Origin: Methylobacterium longum
Lineage (GTDB): Bacteria > Pseudomonadota > Alphaproteobacteria > Rhizobiales > Beijerinckiaceae
Length of the DNA stretch: 64,000 nt
Assembly (NCBI RefSeq): GCF_022179385.1
Contig: NZ_BPQS01000003.1
Location: forward strand, 1 to 64,000
Direction of reading: 5' to 3'
Of the stretch, positions 36,532-47,443 are shown piece by piece. Under the pieces are notes generated by a model. That model worked only from the letters and a program-made list of their open reading frames with translations. It was not told where the DNA came from and ran no database searches. Made by a program: the position numbers and the translations under genes. The first letter of the stretch is position 1, and each line of letters starts with the position of its first letter.

Positions 36532-37977
36532 ATGTGCCAGGGCGATGATCCGAACTGCCACGCCTTCGAGGCGCATCGCCGCGGCCTGCGGCGGGACCTG
36601 GAGCCGGAGCGGCGCGCCTTCCTGAAGAGCAGCTTCGTGGCGACCGGCGCGGCGGCCGCGGCCTTCGCGGCGGCCGGACCGTCGCTCGTGAGCCCCGCCC
36701 TCGCCCAGGCGAGTGGAGCCAAGATCGCCGCGACCGCGCATTACCACCTGCCGGCCAACGCCGAGACCGTGCACTGGGGCTTCTTCAGCCGGAGCCTCAC
36801 GCCGCAGGTCGAGATCGGCTCGGGCGACTACGTCACCATCGAGACTCTGACCCACCAAGCCAGCGACGACGCCGAGCGCATGATCCAGGGCGATCCCGGC
36901 GCCGAGAGCGTCTATCTCTGGACGAAGGACAAGATGGGCGTCTCGCCCCGGGGCGCGGGCGCCCTCGACGCCAAGGTCGGCCCCGGCGGCGGCCTCGGGG
37001 TGCATATCTGCACCGGCCCCGTGGCGATCCGCGGTGCCGAGCCAGGGGACGTTCTGGAGGTCCGAATTCTCGACGTGGCCCCCCGCCCCTGCGCCAATCC
37101 CAAGTACAAGGGGCTGACCTTCGGCAGCAACGCGGCCGCCTGGTGGGGCTACCACTACAACGACCTGATCACCGGCGATAAGCCGCGGGAGGTCGTGACG
37201 ATCTACGAGGTCGACGCCACCGGCGAGCGTGACTGGGCCCGGGCGGTCTACAGCTTCCGCTGGCCCGGCGTGACCGACCCGTTCGGCGTCGACCACCCGA
37301 CCATCGACTATCCCGGCCTGCCGGTGGACCACACGAAGACGCAGAAGACCTTCGAGGTGCTCAAGGGCATCCGGGTGCCGATCCGCCCGCATTTTGGCAC
37401 GATGGGCGTGGCGCCCGCGGAGGCCGACCGGGTCAACTCGATTCCACCGAGCTACACCGGCGGCAACATCGACAACTGGCGGATCGGGAAGGGCGCGACC
37501 CTGTACTAGCCGGTGGCGGTCCCGGGCGCCCTGTTCTCGGTGGGCGATCCCCATGCCAGCCAGGGCGATTCCGAATTGTGCGGCACCGCGATCGAGTGCT
37601 CGCTCACCGGCACCTTCCAGTTCATCCTGCACAAGAAGGCCGATCTCCCCGGCACGCCGCTGGAGGCCCTCGACTTCCCGATGATCGAGACGCGCGAGGA
37701 TTGGGTGCTGTCCGGCTTCAGCTACCCGAACTACCTGCGCGACCTCGGTCCGGACGCGCAGACCGCGATCTTCCAGAAATCCTCCGTCGACCTCGCCATG
37801 CGCGACGCCTTCCGGAAGATGCGCCAGTTCCTGATGCACGCGAAGGGGCTGACCGAGGACGAGGCGATCTCGCTGATGTCGGTGGCGGTCGATTTCGGGA
37901 TCACCCAGGTGGTGGACGGCAACTGGGGCGTCCACGCCGTGGTCAAGAAGGCGATCTTCGCCGATCGCGCCGCCTGA
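36532..37977 (+). pseudogene. Acetamidase/formamidase gene interrupted by an in-frame amber codon
   Basis: Reading in one frame, the gene encodes a secreted formamidase/acetamidase: a twin-arginine signal (RRAFLKSSF), then HWGFFSRSLTPQVEIGSGDYVTIE, GPGGGLGVHICTGPVAIRGAEPGD and HFGTMGVAP. The frame meets TAG at 37507-37509, exactly where the family has the second Tyr of ...TLYYPVAVPGALFSVGDPHASQGD. It then continues without any shift to a normal C-terminus at 37977. A single TAC-to-TAG change explains it. The coding signal after the stop is intact, so the lesion is recent, or is a sequencing error or programmed read-through. The upstream 325-residue product would lack part of the active site. 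Confidence 0.85.
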
Positions 37978-38205
37978 GGGGTTCCGTCAGGGGCAGCGCG
38001 AATCCCGATCGCGCGCCGGAGCCGCCCCGGGGCAAATGCTCGTTGCATCTGCGTAGCCGGAACCCCGGCTCCGCTGCGGCAGCCCGCAGATGACGGCGCG
38101 GCAGCAGGCCAGCACCGTCCGGGAGGGGCAATCGAGCCACGCGCATCCGACATACAGGTGAGGCGGCGCGGTCGCCTCCGGCGTTGAGCGAGGGGACCGG
38201 GCCGC

Positions 38206-39903
38206 TCAGACGATCTCGATTCGTCCTTCCAGGCCGACGATACGGCCGAGACCGCGGATGCGGTTCAGCAGGCGGTCGCCGCTCAGGGCCTCCCAGTCGC
38301 GGGACAGCCGCAAGGTCACGCGCCCGTCCACGACGGTGAGGGGCGCCCGACCCAGGGCTCCCCCCATCCCGGCCGAGATCGGGTAGGCGACGCGCAACAG
38401 GGCACCGAGGAGGCGCGCCCGCTCGAACAAGCGCGTTCCCGCCACGCTGCGCAGGATCGGGTTGGCCTTCTCGAGGGCGAGGCCGGTATGCCGGAGCGAG
38501 ACCGCCAGGGCGAGATAGGCCCGCCCCGGATGGTCGACGCCCACGAAGGCTGCGTTCTGGATCGCCGCGATGCTCTGCTCGTCGCGATAGTCCGGATGGG
38601 CGCGCCAGCCCACGTCCGAGAGCAGGCAGCCCGCGTGGCGCAGGCGGCGCTCGTCGGCGGTCTCGTGCCCGTCCAGCGTCTCCACGAAGCGATCCGTCCA
38701 GGCGATCAGCTCCTCCCCGTGGCGCGGGGAGCGGGCGCGCAGGGCATTGAACTCCGCCGCCGAGGCGAGCAGCGGATCGATCAGGCGGACATCGCGGTCG
38801 AGCTGCTCGAACAGCAGGCCTTCGCGCACGCCCGAGGCCGAGATTGCCAGCTCGCGCGGTCGCCCGACCCGGATGATCTCCTCCAGCACCGCGGCGCCGT
38901 ACGCGAGAAGGGGGCGCCGGGCCTCCGAGATGGCATCGACGTCCTGGAGCAGCGACACGTCGGTCTGCTCGACGATCTGGAGGAAGGTCAGCTCGTCGGT
39001 GGGCTCCACGGTGTAGCCATGCATCACGTGGACGGGATAGCCGCGGGCAGCCTGATGGAGCCGCGCGAGCGCCCGCCACGTGCCGCCGACCGCGTAAAAG
39101 GTCCGGCCGCGCAGGGTCTCCAGTTGCGGAGCCGCCTTGCGCATGTGCTCACGCACGATCTTGGCGGCCTTCTTCACCGAGCCGCCAGAGAGATCCTGCA
39201 GGGCGAGGCCGCCGAGCGGCATGGTCACGCCCTGGCCGACGATGCTCCCGCGCACGTCCACGAGCTCGAGCGATCCGCCGCCGAGATCGCCGACGACGCC
39301 ATCCGGCGCGTGGAAGCCCGAGATCACGCCCAGCGCCGACAGCTCCGCCTCGCGCCGCCCGGAGAGAAGCTGGATCTCCTGTCCGCAGGCCGCCTCGGCG
39401 GCGCGCAGGAAGTCCGGCCCGTTCGCGGCGTCGCGGGCCGCCGCGGTCGCCAAAACGAAGACCCGGCCCACCCGCATGGTCTCGCACAGCACCCGGAACC
39501 GGGCCAAGGCGGCGAGTGCCCGGGCCACCGCCTCCTCGTTCAGCCGCCCCGTGGTGAGGACATTGCGGCCCAGTCCGCAGAGGACCTTCTCGTTGTAGAG
39601 CGGGGTCGGCGCCCGGGACAGACCGTCATAGGCGACGAGGCGGACCGAGTTGGACCCGATATCGATGATGGCGATCGGGGATCGCGCCGCCTCCACGGTC
39701 GGGTCCGCGGAATGGGCGAGGATGAGATTGGCGCGAGGGCTGCCCAAACGTCCGTGTCCTTGCTCGAGCGCGACGGGCCCGACTTGCGCACCGTCGGTGC
39801 AATCTAGAGCCGCAGTCGATGGCGGTCCAATCGAGGCCGGGTCCGGATCGGTCATGTCATGTGCCGGTCGCCGCACAGGTATCCCGGTCGGCGACGCGGA
39901 CAT
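38206..39903 (-). CDS. ppx: Exopolyphosphatase, Ppx/GppA family
   Basis: This phosphatase releases phosphate from polyphosphate (or from pppGpp). The 565-residue protein has the actin-like ATPase-fold motifs AIIDIGSNSVRLVAYDG, GVVGDLGGGSLELVDV and VGGTWRALARLHQAA. A C-terminal helical HD-like domain contains ADERRLRHAGCLLSDVGWRAHPDYR. The ATG at 39903 is chosen for its GAGG ribosome binding site six bases upstream; ATG 39855 is an alternative. The upstream open extension overlaps ppk and is not real. It lies directly after ppk, giving synthesis and breakdown of polyphosphate side by side. Confidence 0.93.
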   Translation of the reverse strand: MSASPTGIPVRRPAHDMTDPDPASIGPPSTAALDCTDGAQVGPVALEQGHGRLGSPRANLILAHSADPTVEAARSPIAIIDIGSNSVRLVAYDGLSRAPTPLYNEKVLCGLGRNVLTTGRLNEEAVARALAALARFRVLCETMRVGRVFVLATAAARDAANGPDFLRAAEAACGQEIQLLSGRREAELSALGVISGFHAPDGVVGDLGGGSLELVDVRGSIVGQGVTMPLGGLALQDLSGGSVKKAAKIVREHMRKAAPQLETLRGRTFYAVGGTWRALARLHQAARGYPVHVMHGYTVEPTDELTFLQIVEQTDVSLLQDVDAISEARRPLLAYGAAVLEEIIRVGRPRELAISASGVREGLLFEQLDRDVRLIDPLLASAAEFNALRARSPRHGEELIAWTDRFVETLDGHETADERRLRHAGCLLSDVGWRAHPDYRDEQSIAAIQNAAFVGVDHPGRAYLALAVSLRHTGLALEKANPILRSVAGTRLFERARLLGALLRVAYPISAGMGGALGRAPLTVVDGRVTLRLSRDWEALSGDRLLNRIRGLGRIVGLEGRIEIV

Positions 39904-40031
39904 CGTGCGCCTCTGCGTCGGCGGCCGGGCCCTTCGTTTGCGCAGATCTTGGATCGCGCGCAAGTTCTTCGCGCAGAACCGCACCGCGGTCCTGCGAAAC
40001 CTCTTGAGCCTGTTGTGCACAGGCCGGCCGT

Positions 40032-42413
40032 TCAGCCGCGCTGCGCCCGCCGGCTCAGGGCCCGCGGACTCGACTTCTTCGAGGCCTTGCCGCGGCCCGA
40101 GAGGCTCGGGTTGGTCATGAAGTACTTGTGCGCGTTGAACGGCTCCTCGCCCTCCGCAGGCTGGATCCGCTCGCAGCCCCCGGAAGCCAGCAGCCGCCAG
40201 CTCTGGCGGTTGTCCAAGAGGTTGGCCAGCATGATCTGATCGAGCACCTGCTGATGCACCGTGGCGTTGGTGATCGGCAGCAGCGCCTCGACGCGTCTGT
40301 CGAGGTTCCGGCTCATCAGGTCGGCCGACGAGATGTAGACCGTCGCCTTGGGGTGGGGCAGCCCGACGCCGTTGCCGAACGCGTAGATCCGGCCGTGCTC
40401 CAGGAAGCGCCCGACGATCGACTTCACCCGGATCGTCTCCGACAGGCCGGGGATTCCGGGCCGGAGGCAGCAGATGCCGCGCACCACGCAGTCGATCTGA
40501 ACGCCGGCTCCCGAGGCGTCGTACAGGGCGTCGATGATCTGGCCGTCGACCAGCGAGTTGCACTTGATCCAGATCGCCGCCGGGCATCCGGCCCTGGCAT
40601 GGGCCACCTCGGCCTCGATGTGCTCGAGCAGCTTGTTCTTCGCCGTCAGCGGCGAGACGGCCATCCGCTCCAGCTCCGCGGGCTCGGCGTAGCCCGTGAT
40701 GAAGTTGAAGATCCGCGACACGTCCCGGGCGATCGCCGGGTCCGCGGTGAAGAACGACAGGTCCGTGTAGATGCGGGCCGTGATCGGGTGATAGTTGCCG
40801 GTGCCGACGTGGCAGTAGGTGACGAGCTTCTCGCCCTCGCGCCGAACCACCAGCGACAGCTTGGCGTGGGTCTTCAGCTCGACGAAGCCGAACACCACCT
40901 GCGCGCCTGCCTTCTCGAGGTTGCGCGCCCAGCGGATATTCGCTTCCTCGTCGAAGCGGGCCTTCAGCTCCACGAGGGCCGTGACCGACTTGCCGAGTTC
41001 CGCCGCCTCGGCGAGGGCCGCGACGATCGGCGAGTTCGACGATGTCCGGTACAGCGTCTGCTTGATCGCCACGACGTTCGGGTCTCGGGCGGCCTGGGCC
41101 AGGAACTGCACCACCGAATCGAACGACTCGTAGGGGTGGTGGACGATGAAGTCCTTCTGCCGGATCGCCGCGAACACGTCGCCGCCGCTCTCGCGGATCC
41201 GCTCCGGGAAGCGCGGATTGTAGGGCTTGAACTTCAGGTCCGGCCGATCGATCCCGACCACCTGGGACAGCTCGTTGAGCGCGAGCATCCCCTCCACCAG
41301 GAAGATCGCGTCCGACGAGATCTCGAGCTCGTCCGCCACGAAGCTGCGCAGGTCCTCCGACATGCCGGACTCGACCTCGAGGCGGATCACGACGCCGCGG
41401 CGCCGCTGCTTGAGGGCGGTCTCGAAGTGGAGGACCAGATCCTCGGCCTCCTCCTCAATCTCGAGGTCGGAGTCGCGCACGACGCGGAAGGCGCCGCTGC
41501 CCTTGACGAGGTAGCCCGGGAACAGCCGCCCCGTGAACATCCCGATCACCTGCTCGATCGGGATCAGCCGCGCGGCGGTGTCGCTGTCGCTCACCGGCAG
41601 GCGCACGTACCTGTCGATGACCCCGGGCAGACGGATCAGGGCACGCAAAACCCTGCCGTCCTTCGGCCGCACCAGCATCAGCGCGATGGTCGTTCCGAGG
41701 TTCGGGATGAAGGGGAACGGGTGGGCCGGATCGATCGCGAGGGGCGTCAGCACCGGGAAGACGTGGTTGAGGAAGTATTCCTCCAGCCACGCCGCCTGCT
41801 CCGCGGTGAGCGAGGCAGGCTCGACGATGGCGATATCGGCGGCGTGCAGTTCCTCGCGCAGCTCACGCCAGCGGGCCTGCTGGTCGGCGGCCAGCCGCGA
41901 GACCTCGGCGCCGATGCGCAGGAGTTGCTCGGAGGGCGACAGGCCGTCCTGCGACGGGACCGTCAGGCCAGCCCGCACCTGATCGATCAGGCCGGCCACG
42001 CGGACCATGAAGAACTCGTCGAGGTTGTTGGCGGAGATGGAGAGGAAGCGCAGCCGCTCCAGGAGCGGATGGTTCGGATTGGACGCCTCCTCCAGAACGC
42101 GACGGTTGAACTGGAGCCAGGACAGCTCCCGGTTCACGAACCGCTCCGGCGAATGGCGCAGCGAGCGCCCGGCCTCGACCACCGACTCCCGCGCCGCGCC
42201 CGTCGCCGGCTCCGACGGGGAGGCCGCCGCCGGCCACTCGTCGTTGGCATCCGGGACGGGGCCCGCGGGATCCGCCGCGCCGCTGGCGAGCTCGGCCGCG
42301 GCACGCTTGACCGCGGGGGCGCGCCGCGCTGTCGGACTGGCCGCCGAGCGCCGACGGGGCTCCGCTGCCTCGTCGGCAGCGTCGCGATCCATGGGCTTCT
42401 GCGTCGATTCCAT
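40032..42413 (-). CDS. ppk: Polyphosphate kinase 1
   Basis: Ppk makes polyphosphate from ATP, reversibly. The 793-residue protein opens with a Pro/Ala-rich linker of about 85 residues before the conserved core ([19 protein letters not shown]). PPK1 landmarks include [20 protein letters not shown] seen as [17 protein letters not shown] and [14 protein letters not shown]. The phospho-accepting His region is [13 protein letters not shown], and CHVGTGNYH and [14 protein letters not shown] follow. The ATG at 42413 is preferred over the longer frame; ATG 42392 is also possible. It follows the Hda-like gene by about 100 bases. Confidence 0.95.
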   Translation of the reverse strand: MESTQKPMDRDAADEAAEPRRRSAASPTARRAPAVKRAAAELASGAADPAGPVPDANDEWPAAASPSEPATGAARESVVEAGRSLRHSPERFVNRELSWLQFNRRVLEEASNPNHPLLERLRFLSISANNLDEFFMVRVAGLIDQVRAGLTVPSQDGLSPSEQLLRIGAEVSRLAADQQARWRELREELHAADIAIVEPASLTAEQAAWLEEYFLNHVFPVLTPLAIDPAHPFPFIPNLGTTIALMLVRPKDGRVLRALIRLPGVIDRYVRLPVSDSDTAARLIPIEQVIGMFTGRLFPGYLVKGSGAFRVVRDSDLEIEEEAEDLVLHFETALKQRRRGVVIRLEVESGMSEDLRSFVADELEISSDAIFLVEGMLALNELSQVVGIDRPDLKFKPYNPRFPERIRESGGDVFAAIRQKDFIVHHPYESFDSVVQFLAQAARDPNVVAIKQTLYRTSSNSPIVAALAEAAELGKSVTALVELKARFDEEANIRWARNLEKAGAQVVFGFVELKTHAKLSLVVRREGEKLVTYCHVGTGNYHPITARIYTDLSFFTADPAIARDVSRIFNFITGYAEPAELERMAVSPLTAKNKLLEHIEAEVAHARAGCPAAIWIKCNSLVDGQIIDALYDASGAGVQIDCVVRGICCLRPGIPGLSETIRVKSIVGRFLEHGRIYAFGNGVGLPHPKATVYISSADLMSRNLDRRVEALLPITNATVHQQVLDQIMLANLLDNRQSWRLLASGGCERIQPAEGEEPFNAHKYFMTNPSLSGRGKASKKSSPRALSRRAQRG

Positions 42414-42518
42414 CCCCGGTTCCTGTCTCTTCCCGTGGCTCCGCAAGGTGGCGGAGCCTGTATCACTCAAGACCGGCGGCCATCACGACAGTTTCGTGAC
42501 GGGAGCCGCATTCCGCGC

Positions 42519-43229
42519 TCAGCCATGCGGATCGGACTCGTCGTCCAGGCCCATGCGCCGCAGCACCGCCAGGGCGAGCGGCCGGCTGATGCGGCGCCCG
42601 CGGCCGAGGGCGTCGCGGTCCAACTCGGCGACCACGTCGCGGGCGCGGCCCAGGGACCGGTCGATCCGCAGCGCCAGCGAATCGATGACGCCGAGATCGA
42701 CAACGAGCTGCCGGTCGACGAACAGCTTGACCAGGACGGCGCGCAGGAGGGCGTCGTCCGGCGCCTCAATGGCGATGCGCGGGGCGAGCCGCAGCCGCGA
42801 ACGCAGATCGGGCGTGGCGAGACCGAGGGCGTCGATCCCGGTGGCGCTGGTCAGCAGCACCGGGCAGGCCCGCTCCCGCGCGCGGTTGAGCAGGTGAAAC
42901 AGGGCCGCCTCGTCGCGATTCTCGGCCCGGTCAACGTCCTCGATGACCAGCGCGCCGTTCGAGACGAGGTGCTGGACCGCGTCGGCGCCGACTTCGGAGG
43001 CCGGGATGGTCCAGGCATGGGCGCGCTCAGCCCAGATCGCCGCCAAGTGGCTCTTGCCGCTGCCGGGCGGCCCCGTCAGCACCAGCACGCTGTCGGGCCA
43101 GTCCGGCCACGCCTCGATCAGCGTGTAGGCGGCCTCGTTGGCCGGTCCCACGAGGAAGTCCTCGCGCCCGTACCGGGGATCGAGCGGCAGGTCGAAGGCC
43201 AGCTGCCGCGGTGGTGCATTCTCGCGCAT
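42519..43229 (-). CDS. hdaA: DnaA-like ATPase, Hda/HdaA type regulator of replication initiation
   Basis: This 236-residue protein contains only the AAA+ part of DnaA: an N-terminal clamp-binding-like QLAFDLPLDP motif, a Walker A (LTGPPGSGKSHLA), a Walker B-like ALVIEDVDRAENRDEAALFHLLNRA and a sensor segment (LLTSATG, LRSRLRL). The QL.F.LP motif at the N-terminus fits binding to the sliding clamp, as in Hda, which stimulates DnaA-ATP hydrolysis. No DNA-binding domain IV is present. The perM-hdaA-ppk-ppx order is common in Rhizobiales. Confidence 0.88.
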   Translation of the reverse strand: MRENAPPRQLAFDLPLDPRYGREDFLVGPANEAAYTLIEAWPDWPDSVLVLTGPPGSGKSHLAAIWAERAHAWTIPASEVGADAVQHLVSNGALVIEDVDRAENRDEAALFHLLNRARERACPVLLTSATGIDALGLATPDLRSRLRLAPRIAIEAPDDALLRAVLVKLFVDRQLVVDLGVIDSLALRIDRSLGRARDVVAELDRDALGRGRRISRPLALAVLRRMGLDDESDPHG

Positions 43230-43257
43230 GCGTCGTCCAGGATTGCGGCGTCCAGCA

Positions 43258-44382
43258 TCATCCCGCGCCCGCGGAGGTCAAGGCTGCGCCATGCTCGACG
43301 TTATGCTCAATCAGGACCGGTTGTCCGGCGTGATAGAGGCGGCTTTCGAGATACCGGGCCAGGGCGAACCGCACGAGCACGCCGATCGAGGCCGCGATCG
43401 GTACGGCGAGCAGCAGCCCGACGAAGCCGAACAGCGTGCCGAAGGCCAGCAGCGCGAACATCAGCCAGACGGGGTGCAGCCCGGTCGAATCGCCCACGAG
43501 CTTCGGCGAGACGACGTTGCCCTCCAGGAACTGGCCCACCAGGAACACGCCGACGGTCAGGCCGAGATGCAGCCAATCGGCGGATGGCCAGAACTGGACC
43601 AGCGCCACGCCCACCGAGAGCAGGAAGCCCGTGAGGGTGCCGACGTAGGGGATGAAGGTCAGGAACCCGGCGATCAGCCCGATCAGCACGCCGAAGTTGA
43701 GGCCAACGAGCCAGAGGCCGACCGCGTAGAAGCTGCCGAGGATGAGGCAGACCAGCGTCTGGCCGCGGACGTAGCCGGTGACCGCCCCGTCGATCTGGCG
43801 GGCGAGGTCCCGCACCGTCGCCCGGTGCCGCGGAGGCACCCAGCCGTCGATCGCCGCAACCATCCGGTCCCAGTCGACGAGGATGTAGAACGCGACCACC
43901 GGCGTCACGACCAGCAGCGACGCGATCGAGATCAGCGCCGGGCTGCCCGACCACAGCGACTTCAGGAAGGCCAGGAGCCACGTCCCCGCCTGCGTCGCGA
44001 GGGTGCCGACGGAGGATTGCAGCTCGGTCAGCACATCCGCGCCGCCGACCCGTTCGAGGAGCGTACCGGAGCGCTCGGCGATGATCGCCTGGAGCCGCGA
44101 CACCATTCCCGGAAGGGTGTTGACGAGGGCGACGACCTGATTGGCCGCGAGCGGAACCAGGATCAGCAGCGTCACCACCAGCGTGACGACGAACAGGGCC
44201 AGGATCATCAGGCTCGCCGCCAGCCGCCCGAGTCCGAGCCGCTCCAGCCGGTCGGCCAGGGGATCGAGGAGATAGGCCAGGGTGATGCCGGCCACGAAGG
44301 GCAGCATCACCTCGCGGAGCAGGTAAACCACGAGTCCGAAGGCGACCACGGCGGCCAGCCCGATCACAGCCCGTGTGCGCAC
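43258..44382 (-). CDS. AI-2E/PerM family permease
   Basis: This 374-residue membrane protein has about eight hydrophobic helices in the PerM (AI-2E transporter) arrangement. Two N-terminal helices precede an extracytoplasmic helical stretch (LQAIIAERSGTLLERVGGADV), and a C-terminal bundle includes GVLIGLIAGFLTFIPYVGTL, the family hallmark. The substrate is unknown; the family name does not imply quorum sensing here. It is divergent from purM and 28 bases upstream of hdaA. Confidence 0.85.
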   Translation of the reverse strand: MRTRAVIGLAAVVAFGLVVYLLREVMLPFVAGITLAYLLDPLADRLERLGLGRLAASLMILALFVVTLVVTLLILVPLAANQVVALVNTLPGMVSRLQAIIAERSGTLLERVGGADVLTELQSSVGTLATQAGTWLLAFLKSLWSGSPALISIASLLVVTPVVAFYILVDWDRMVAAIDGWVPPRHRATVRDLARQIDGAVTGYVRGQTLVCLILGSFYAVGLWLVGLNFGVLIGLIAGFLTFIPYVGTLTGFLLSVGVALVQFWPSADWLHLGLTVGVFLVGQFLEGNVVSPKLVGDSTGLHPVWLMFALLAFGTLFGFVGLLLAVPIAASIGVLVRFALARYLESRLYHAGQPVLIEHNVEHGAALTSAGAG

Positions 44383-44523
44383 GAAGATGCTCCCCCTGCG
44401 GACATCCGCCAGCGCGCAGAGTGGGTATGCGGCGCACGCCGATCAAGGCGCCCGCTCGGCCGACTCGCGCGCCGCGTCGTAAGTCGCTAGAGCGGGTTCC
44501 TTGTCGAACGAGGTTGCGCGGGC

Positions 44524-45603
44524 ATGACGGCCAGGGACGGCAAGGAGCCGAAGACGGGGCTGACCTACGCGGCGGCGGGCGTCGACATCGATGCCGGCAA
44601 CGCCATGGTCGAGACGATCAAGCCGCTGGTGCGATCGACCCGGCGACCCGGTGCCGATGCGGAGATCGGCGGGTTCGGCGGATTGTTCGACCTGAAGGCC
44701 GCGGGCTTCCGCGACCCGATCCTGGTCGCGGCCAACGACGGCGTCGGCACCAAGGTCAAGATCGCCATCGAGACCGGCCGCCACGACACGATCGGCATCG
44801 ATCTCGTGGCGATGTGCGTGAACGACATCATCGTCCAGGGTGCCGAGCCGCTGTTCTTCCTCGACTACTACGCCACCGGCAAGCTGGTCCCGGGGGTCGG
44901 CGCCGACATCGTGCGCGGCATCGCCGAAGGCTGCCGTCAGGCGGGCTGCGCGCTCATCGGCGGCGAGACTGCCGAGATGCCGGGCCTCTACGACGGCTCC
45001 GACTACGACCTCGCGGGATTCTCCGTGGGCGCCGCCGAGCGCGGCACGCTGCTGCCGCGCCCCGGCATCCGCCCCGGCGACGTGGTGCTGGGCCTGCCCT
45101 CCTCCGGCGTCCATTCCAACGGCTTCTCGCTGGTCCGCCGGATCGTCGCCAAGACCGGTCTCGCCTGGGACGCACCGGCGCCGTTCGATGCCGGTCGCAG
45201 CCTCGGCGAGGCGCTGCTGGAGCCCACCCGCATCTACGTGAAGCCGCTCCTGGCGGCGCTCGGCGCGACGGAGGGGATCCGGGCGCTCGCCCACATCACG
45301 GGTGGCGGATTCCCCGATAACCTGCCCCGGGTCCTGCCCGACGAGGTCGGCATCGCCATCGACCTCGACGCGGTGACGCCGCCGCCGGTCTTCGGTTGGC
45401 TCGCCCGCGAGGGCGGCGTCGCCGAGGCGGAGATGCTGCGCACCTTCAATTGCGGGATCGGCATGGTGGTGATCGCTGCCGCCGACTCGGTGGACGACGT
45501 CGACGAAGCCCTGACCCGGGCCGGCGAGACCCCGGTCCGCCTCGGGCGGATCACGGAGCGGGGCTCCGAGCCGGTGACCTTCAGCGGTCGCCTCGCCCTC
45601 TGA
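44524..45603 (+). CDS. purM: Phosphoribosylformylglycinamidine cyclo-ligase
   Basis: PurM closes the imidazole ring to aminoimidazole ribotide in de novo purine synthesis. The 359-residue protein has [18 protein letters not shown] at the N-terminus, the ATP/FGAM-binding [35 protein letters not shown] region (only part quoted: [11 protein letters not shown]), [11 protein letters not shown] and the [17 protein letters not shown] loop. It overlaps purN by one base (TGATG). Confidence 0.97.
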   Translation: MTARDGKEPKTGLTYAAAGVDIDAGNAMVETIKPLVRSTRRPGADAEIGGFGGLFDLKAAGFRDPILVAANDGVGTKVKIAIETGRHDTIGIDLVAMCVNDIIVQGAEPLFFLDYYATGKLVPGVGADIVRGIAEGCRQAGCALIGGETAEMPGLYDGSDYDLAGFSVGAAERGTLLPRPGIRPGDVVLGLPSSGVHSNGFSLVRRIVAKTGLAWDAPAPFDAGRSLGEALLEPTRIYVKPLLAALGATEGIRALAHITGGGFPDNLPRVLPDEVGIAIDLDAVTPPPVFGWLAREGGVAEAEMLRTFNCGIGMVVIAAADSVDDVDEALTRAGETPVRLGRITERGSEPVTFSGRLAL

Positions 45604-46259
45604 TGGCGACCGTCCGCAGCCGCAGGACCCGCGTCGCCGTCCTGATCTCGGGGCGCGGCTCGAACATGGTGGCGTTGCTGGAGGCGGCGCGGGATCCCGC
45701 CTATCCGGCCGAGATTGTGCTGGTCGTCTCGAACCGTCCGGAGGCCGCCGGCCTCGCCAGGGCGGCGGCCTCCGGCATCCCGACACGGACCATCGACCAC
45801 AAGGCCTTCGCCGACCGCGCCGCCTTCGATGCCGCCCTCGACGCCGCTCTGCGCGGGGCGGACGTTGACCTCGTGTGCCTCGCGGGTTTCATGCGGATCC
45901 TGACGCCGGATTTCGTCGCGTCCTGGGCGGGCCGGATGCTGAACATCCACCCGTCGCTCCTGCCCTTGTTCAAGGGTACGCACACGCACCGGCAGGCGCT
46001 CGAGGCCGGCGTGCGTCTGCACGGCTGCACGGTCCATTTCGTCGTGCCCGAACTCGACGCGGGCCCGATCGTCGCTCAAGCGGCGATCCCGGTTCGGCAG
46101 GGCGACGATCCGGACAGCCTCGCGGATCGCGTGATCGTGCAGGAACGCCGCCTCTACCCGGAGGTGCTCGCCCTGGTGGCGGGCGGCCGCGCGCGCCTGG
46201 AGGGCGATCGCGTGGAGATCGCCGACGCGGCGCCGGACGGCGTGCTGTTCAGCCTCTGA
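45603..46259 (+). CDS. purN: Phosphoribosylglycinamide formyltransferase
   Basis: PurN formylates GAR using 10-formyl-tetrahydrofolate, linking the folate C1 pool to purines. The 218-residue sequence shows VAVLISGRGSNMVALLEA, the catalytic Asn-His in MLNIHPSLLPLFKGTHTH, and the conserved Asp in VVPELDAGPIVAQ. The ATG shares a base with the purM stop, and a longer frame upstream lies inside purM. Confidence 0.96.
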   Translation: MATVRSRRTRVAVLISGRGSNMVALLEAARDPAYPAEIVLVVSNRPEAAGLARAAASGIPTRTIDHKAFADRAAFDAALDAALRGADVDLVCLAGFMRILTPDFVASWAGRMLNIHPSLLPLFKGTHTHRQALEAGVRLHGCTVHFVVPELDAGPIVAQAAIPVRQGDDPDSLADRVIVQERRLYPEVLALVAGGRARLEGDRVEIADAAPDGVLFSL

Positions 46260-46487
46260 GGTCCTGTCCGGCGCCCCGATCCGGCTGATCCCGCCCCACT
46301 CCGTCGTCCTGACGTGCGACGCGGCACGACTTCGAACCGCGCGAGTCGCCGACGGTACCGGCCGTTGCGATGCCACGGGGCGGCGCGCGGCGATCCGGCG
46401 GCGCCGCGCGCCACGACGTCCCGCTTCCCCGGGTTGCTTCGCCGCGCTCGCGCGTGGGCGGCGGACCGAAGCAACCCCGCGCGCTCC

Positions 46488-46853
46488 TCAGACCGGGCGC
46501 TGCAGCTTGCAGCTGTCCAGCGCCGCGAGCGCCTTCGCGCGGGCAGAATCGTTGAAGTAGCCGGTGACCCGGTAGGCCTCGATCTCCGTCGCGTCGAGGC
46601 TGCGCAGCGTCTGGCGGGCGTAGCATCCGCAGGGACGCTCCAGGGATGCCTCGGGTGCGCTGGTCAGGCGGGCCTGGACGACCGTGCAGGCGTGGCGCAC
46701 CCGGCCCTCGAGGTTGGACTTGGTGGCGGTCTTCAGGGCCGGATCCGGCTCGTACTGCTGGAACGGAGCCGGGGAGCCGCCCGCGAGGGCGGCGGTCGCG
46801 CCGAGGGCGAACAGTCCGGTCGCGATCAGCAGGGGCAGGCGGCGCATCGTCAT
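46488..46853 (-). CDS. Small secreted cysteine-rich protein, unknown function
   Basis: This 121-residue protein has a signal peptide (MRRLPLLIATGLFALGATAALAG) and a mature domain with cysteines in VRHACTVVQ, ERPCGCYARQT and ALDSCKLQ. The spacing C..C-x-C..C resembles the small secreted protein beside pqqE (20463-20825), though overall identity is low. It lies between purN and ndk on the minus strand, about 170 bases downstream of ndk. Function unknown. Confidence 0.75.
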   Translation of the reverse strand: MTMRRLPLLIATGLFALGATAALAGGSPAPFQQYEPDPALKTATKSNLEGRVRHACTVVQARLTSAPEASLERPCGCYARQTLRSLDATEIEAYRVTGYFNDSARAKALAALDSCKLQRPV

Positions 46854-47020
46854 GGTCGTGATGGTCCAGGGCTGGGATTGGTCAAGCTCAGCCGTTGGAC
46901 TCTTCCGGGCTCCATTCCGTCAAGGACGGCTCGGTCACACAGGGCGGCATTCACCGCCCTGGCGGATGCGGTGCCGGACGATGGCGGGAAGGTGTGCCCG
47001 AGCCGCCACCGCCCTCGCCT

Positions 47021-47443
47021 TCAGGCGGCGATATCGGAGTCCTGGAAGAACTGCGCGATCTCCATCTTGGCGTTCTCAGCGCTGTCCGAGCCGTGGACGG
47101 TGTTCTCGCCGACCGACTCGGCGAACTTCTTGCGGATGGTGCCCTCGGCGGCCTGGGCCGGGTTCGTGGCGCCCATGACCTCACGGTACTTGGCCACCGC
47201 GTTCTCGCCCTCGAGCACCTGAACCACTACCGGGCCGGAGGTCATGAAGGTGACGAGCTCGCCGAAGAACGGCCGCTCCTTGTGGACCTCGTAGAACTTC
47301 TCGGCCTGGTCCTTGGTCATGCGGATGCGACGCTGGCCGACGATGCGCAGGCCCGCCTCCTCGATCACCGCGTTCACCGCGCCGGTCAGGTTCCGCCGCG
47401 TCGCGTCGGGCTTCAGGATCGAGAAGGTGCGCTCGGTGGCCAT
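47021..47443 (-). CDS. ndk: Nucleoside diphosphate kinase
   Basis: Ndk equilibrates nucleoside di- and triphosphates. The 140-residue protein is of standard length, with the N-terminal [16 protein letters not shown], the phospho-His117 motif [12 protein letters not shown] and [19 protein letters not shown]. The ATG at 47443 is the family start; the longer frame upstream crosses the DUF2147 gene and is spurious. Confidence 0.97.
   Translation of the reverse strand: MATERTFSILKPDATRRNLTGAVNAVIEEAGLRIVGQRRIRMTKDQAEKFYEVHKERPFFGELVTFMTSGPVVVQVLEGENAVAKYREVMGATNPAQAAEGTIRKKFAESVGENTVHGSDSAENAKMEIAQFFQDSDIAA

Noticed and set aside
33363..36722. 1119-codon open frame on the minus strand
   Set aside because: Only the last 230 or so codons (the hexapeptide acyltransferase) are protein-like. 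The rest is antisense to maeB and is Arg/Gly/His-rich, the usual shadow of high-GC third codon positions.
40128..43634. 1168-codon open frame on the plus strand
   Set aside because: It is antisense to ppk and the Hda-like gene, which are well-supported families. The composition is charged and low-complexity with no motif.
43258..44382. Quorum-sensing role for the AI-2E family permease
   Set aside because: The family name is historical. No lsr or luxS gene is near, and the neighbours are housekeeping genes.
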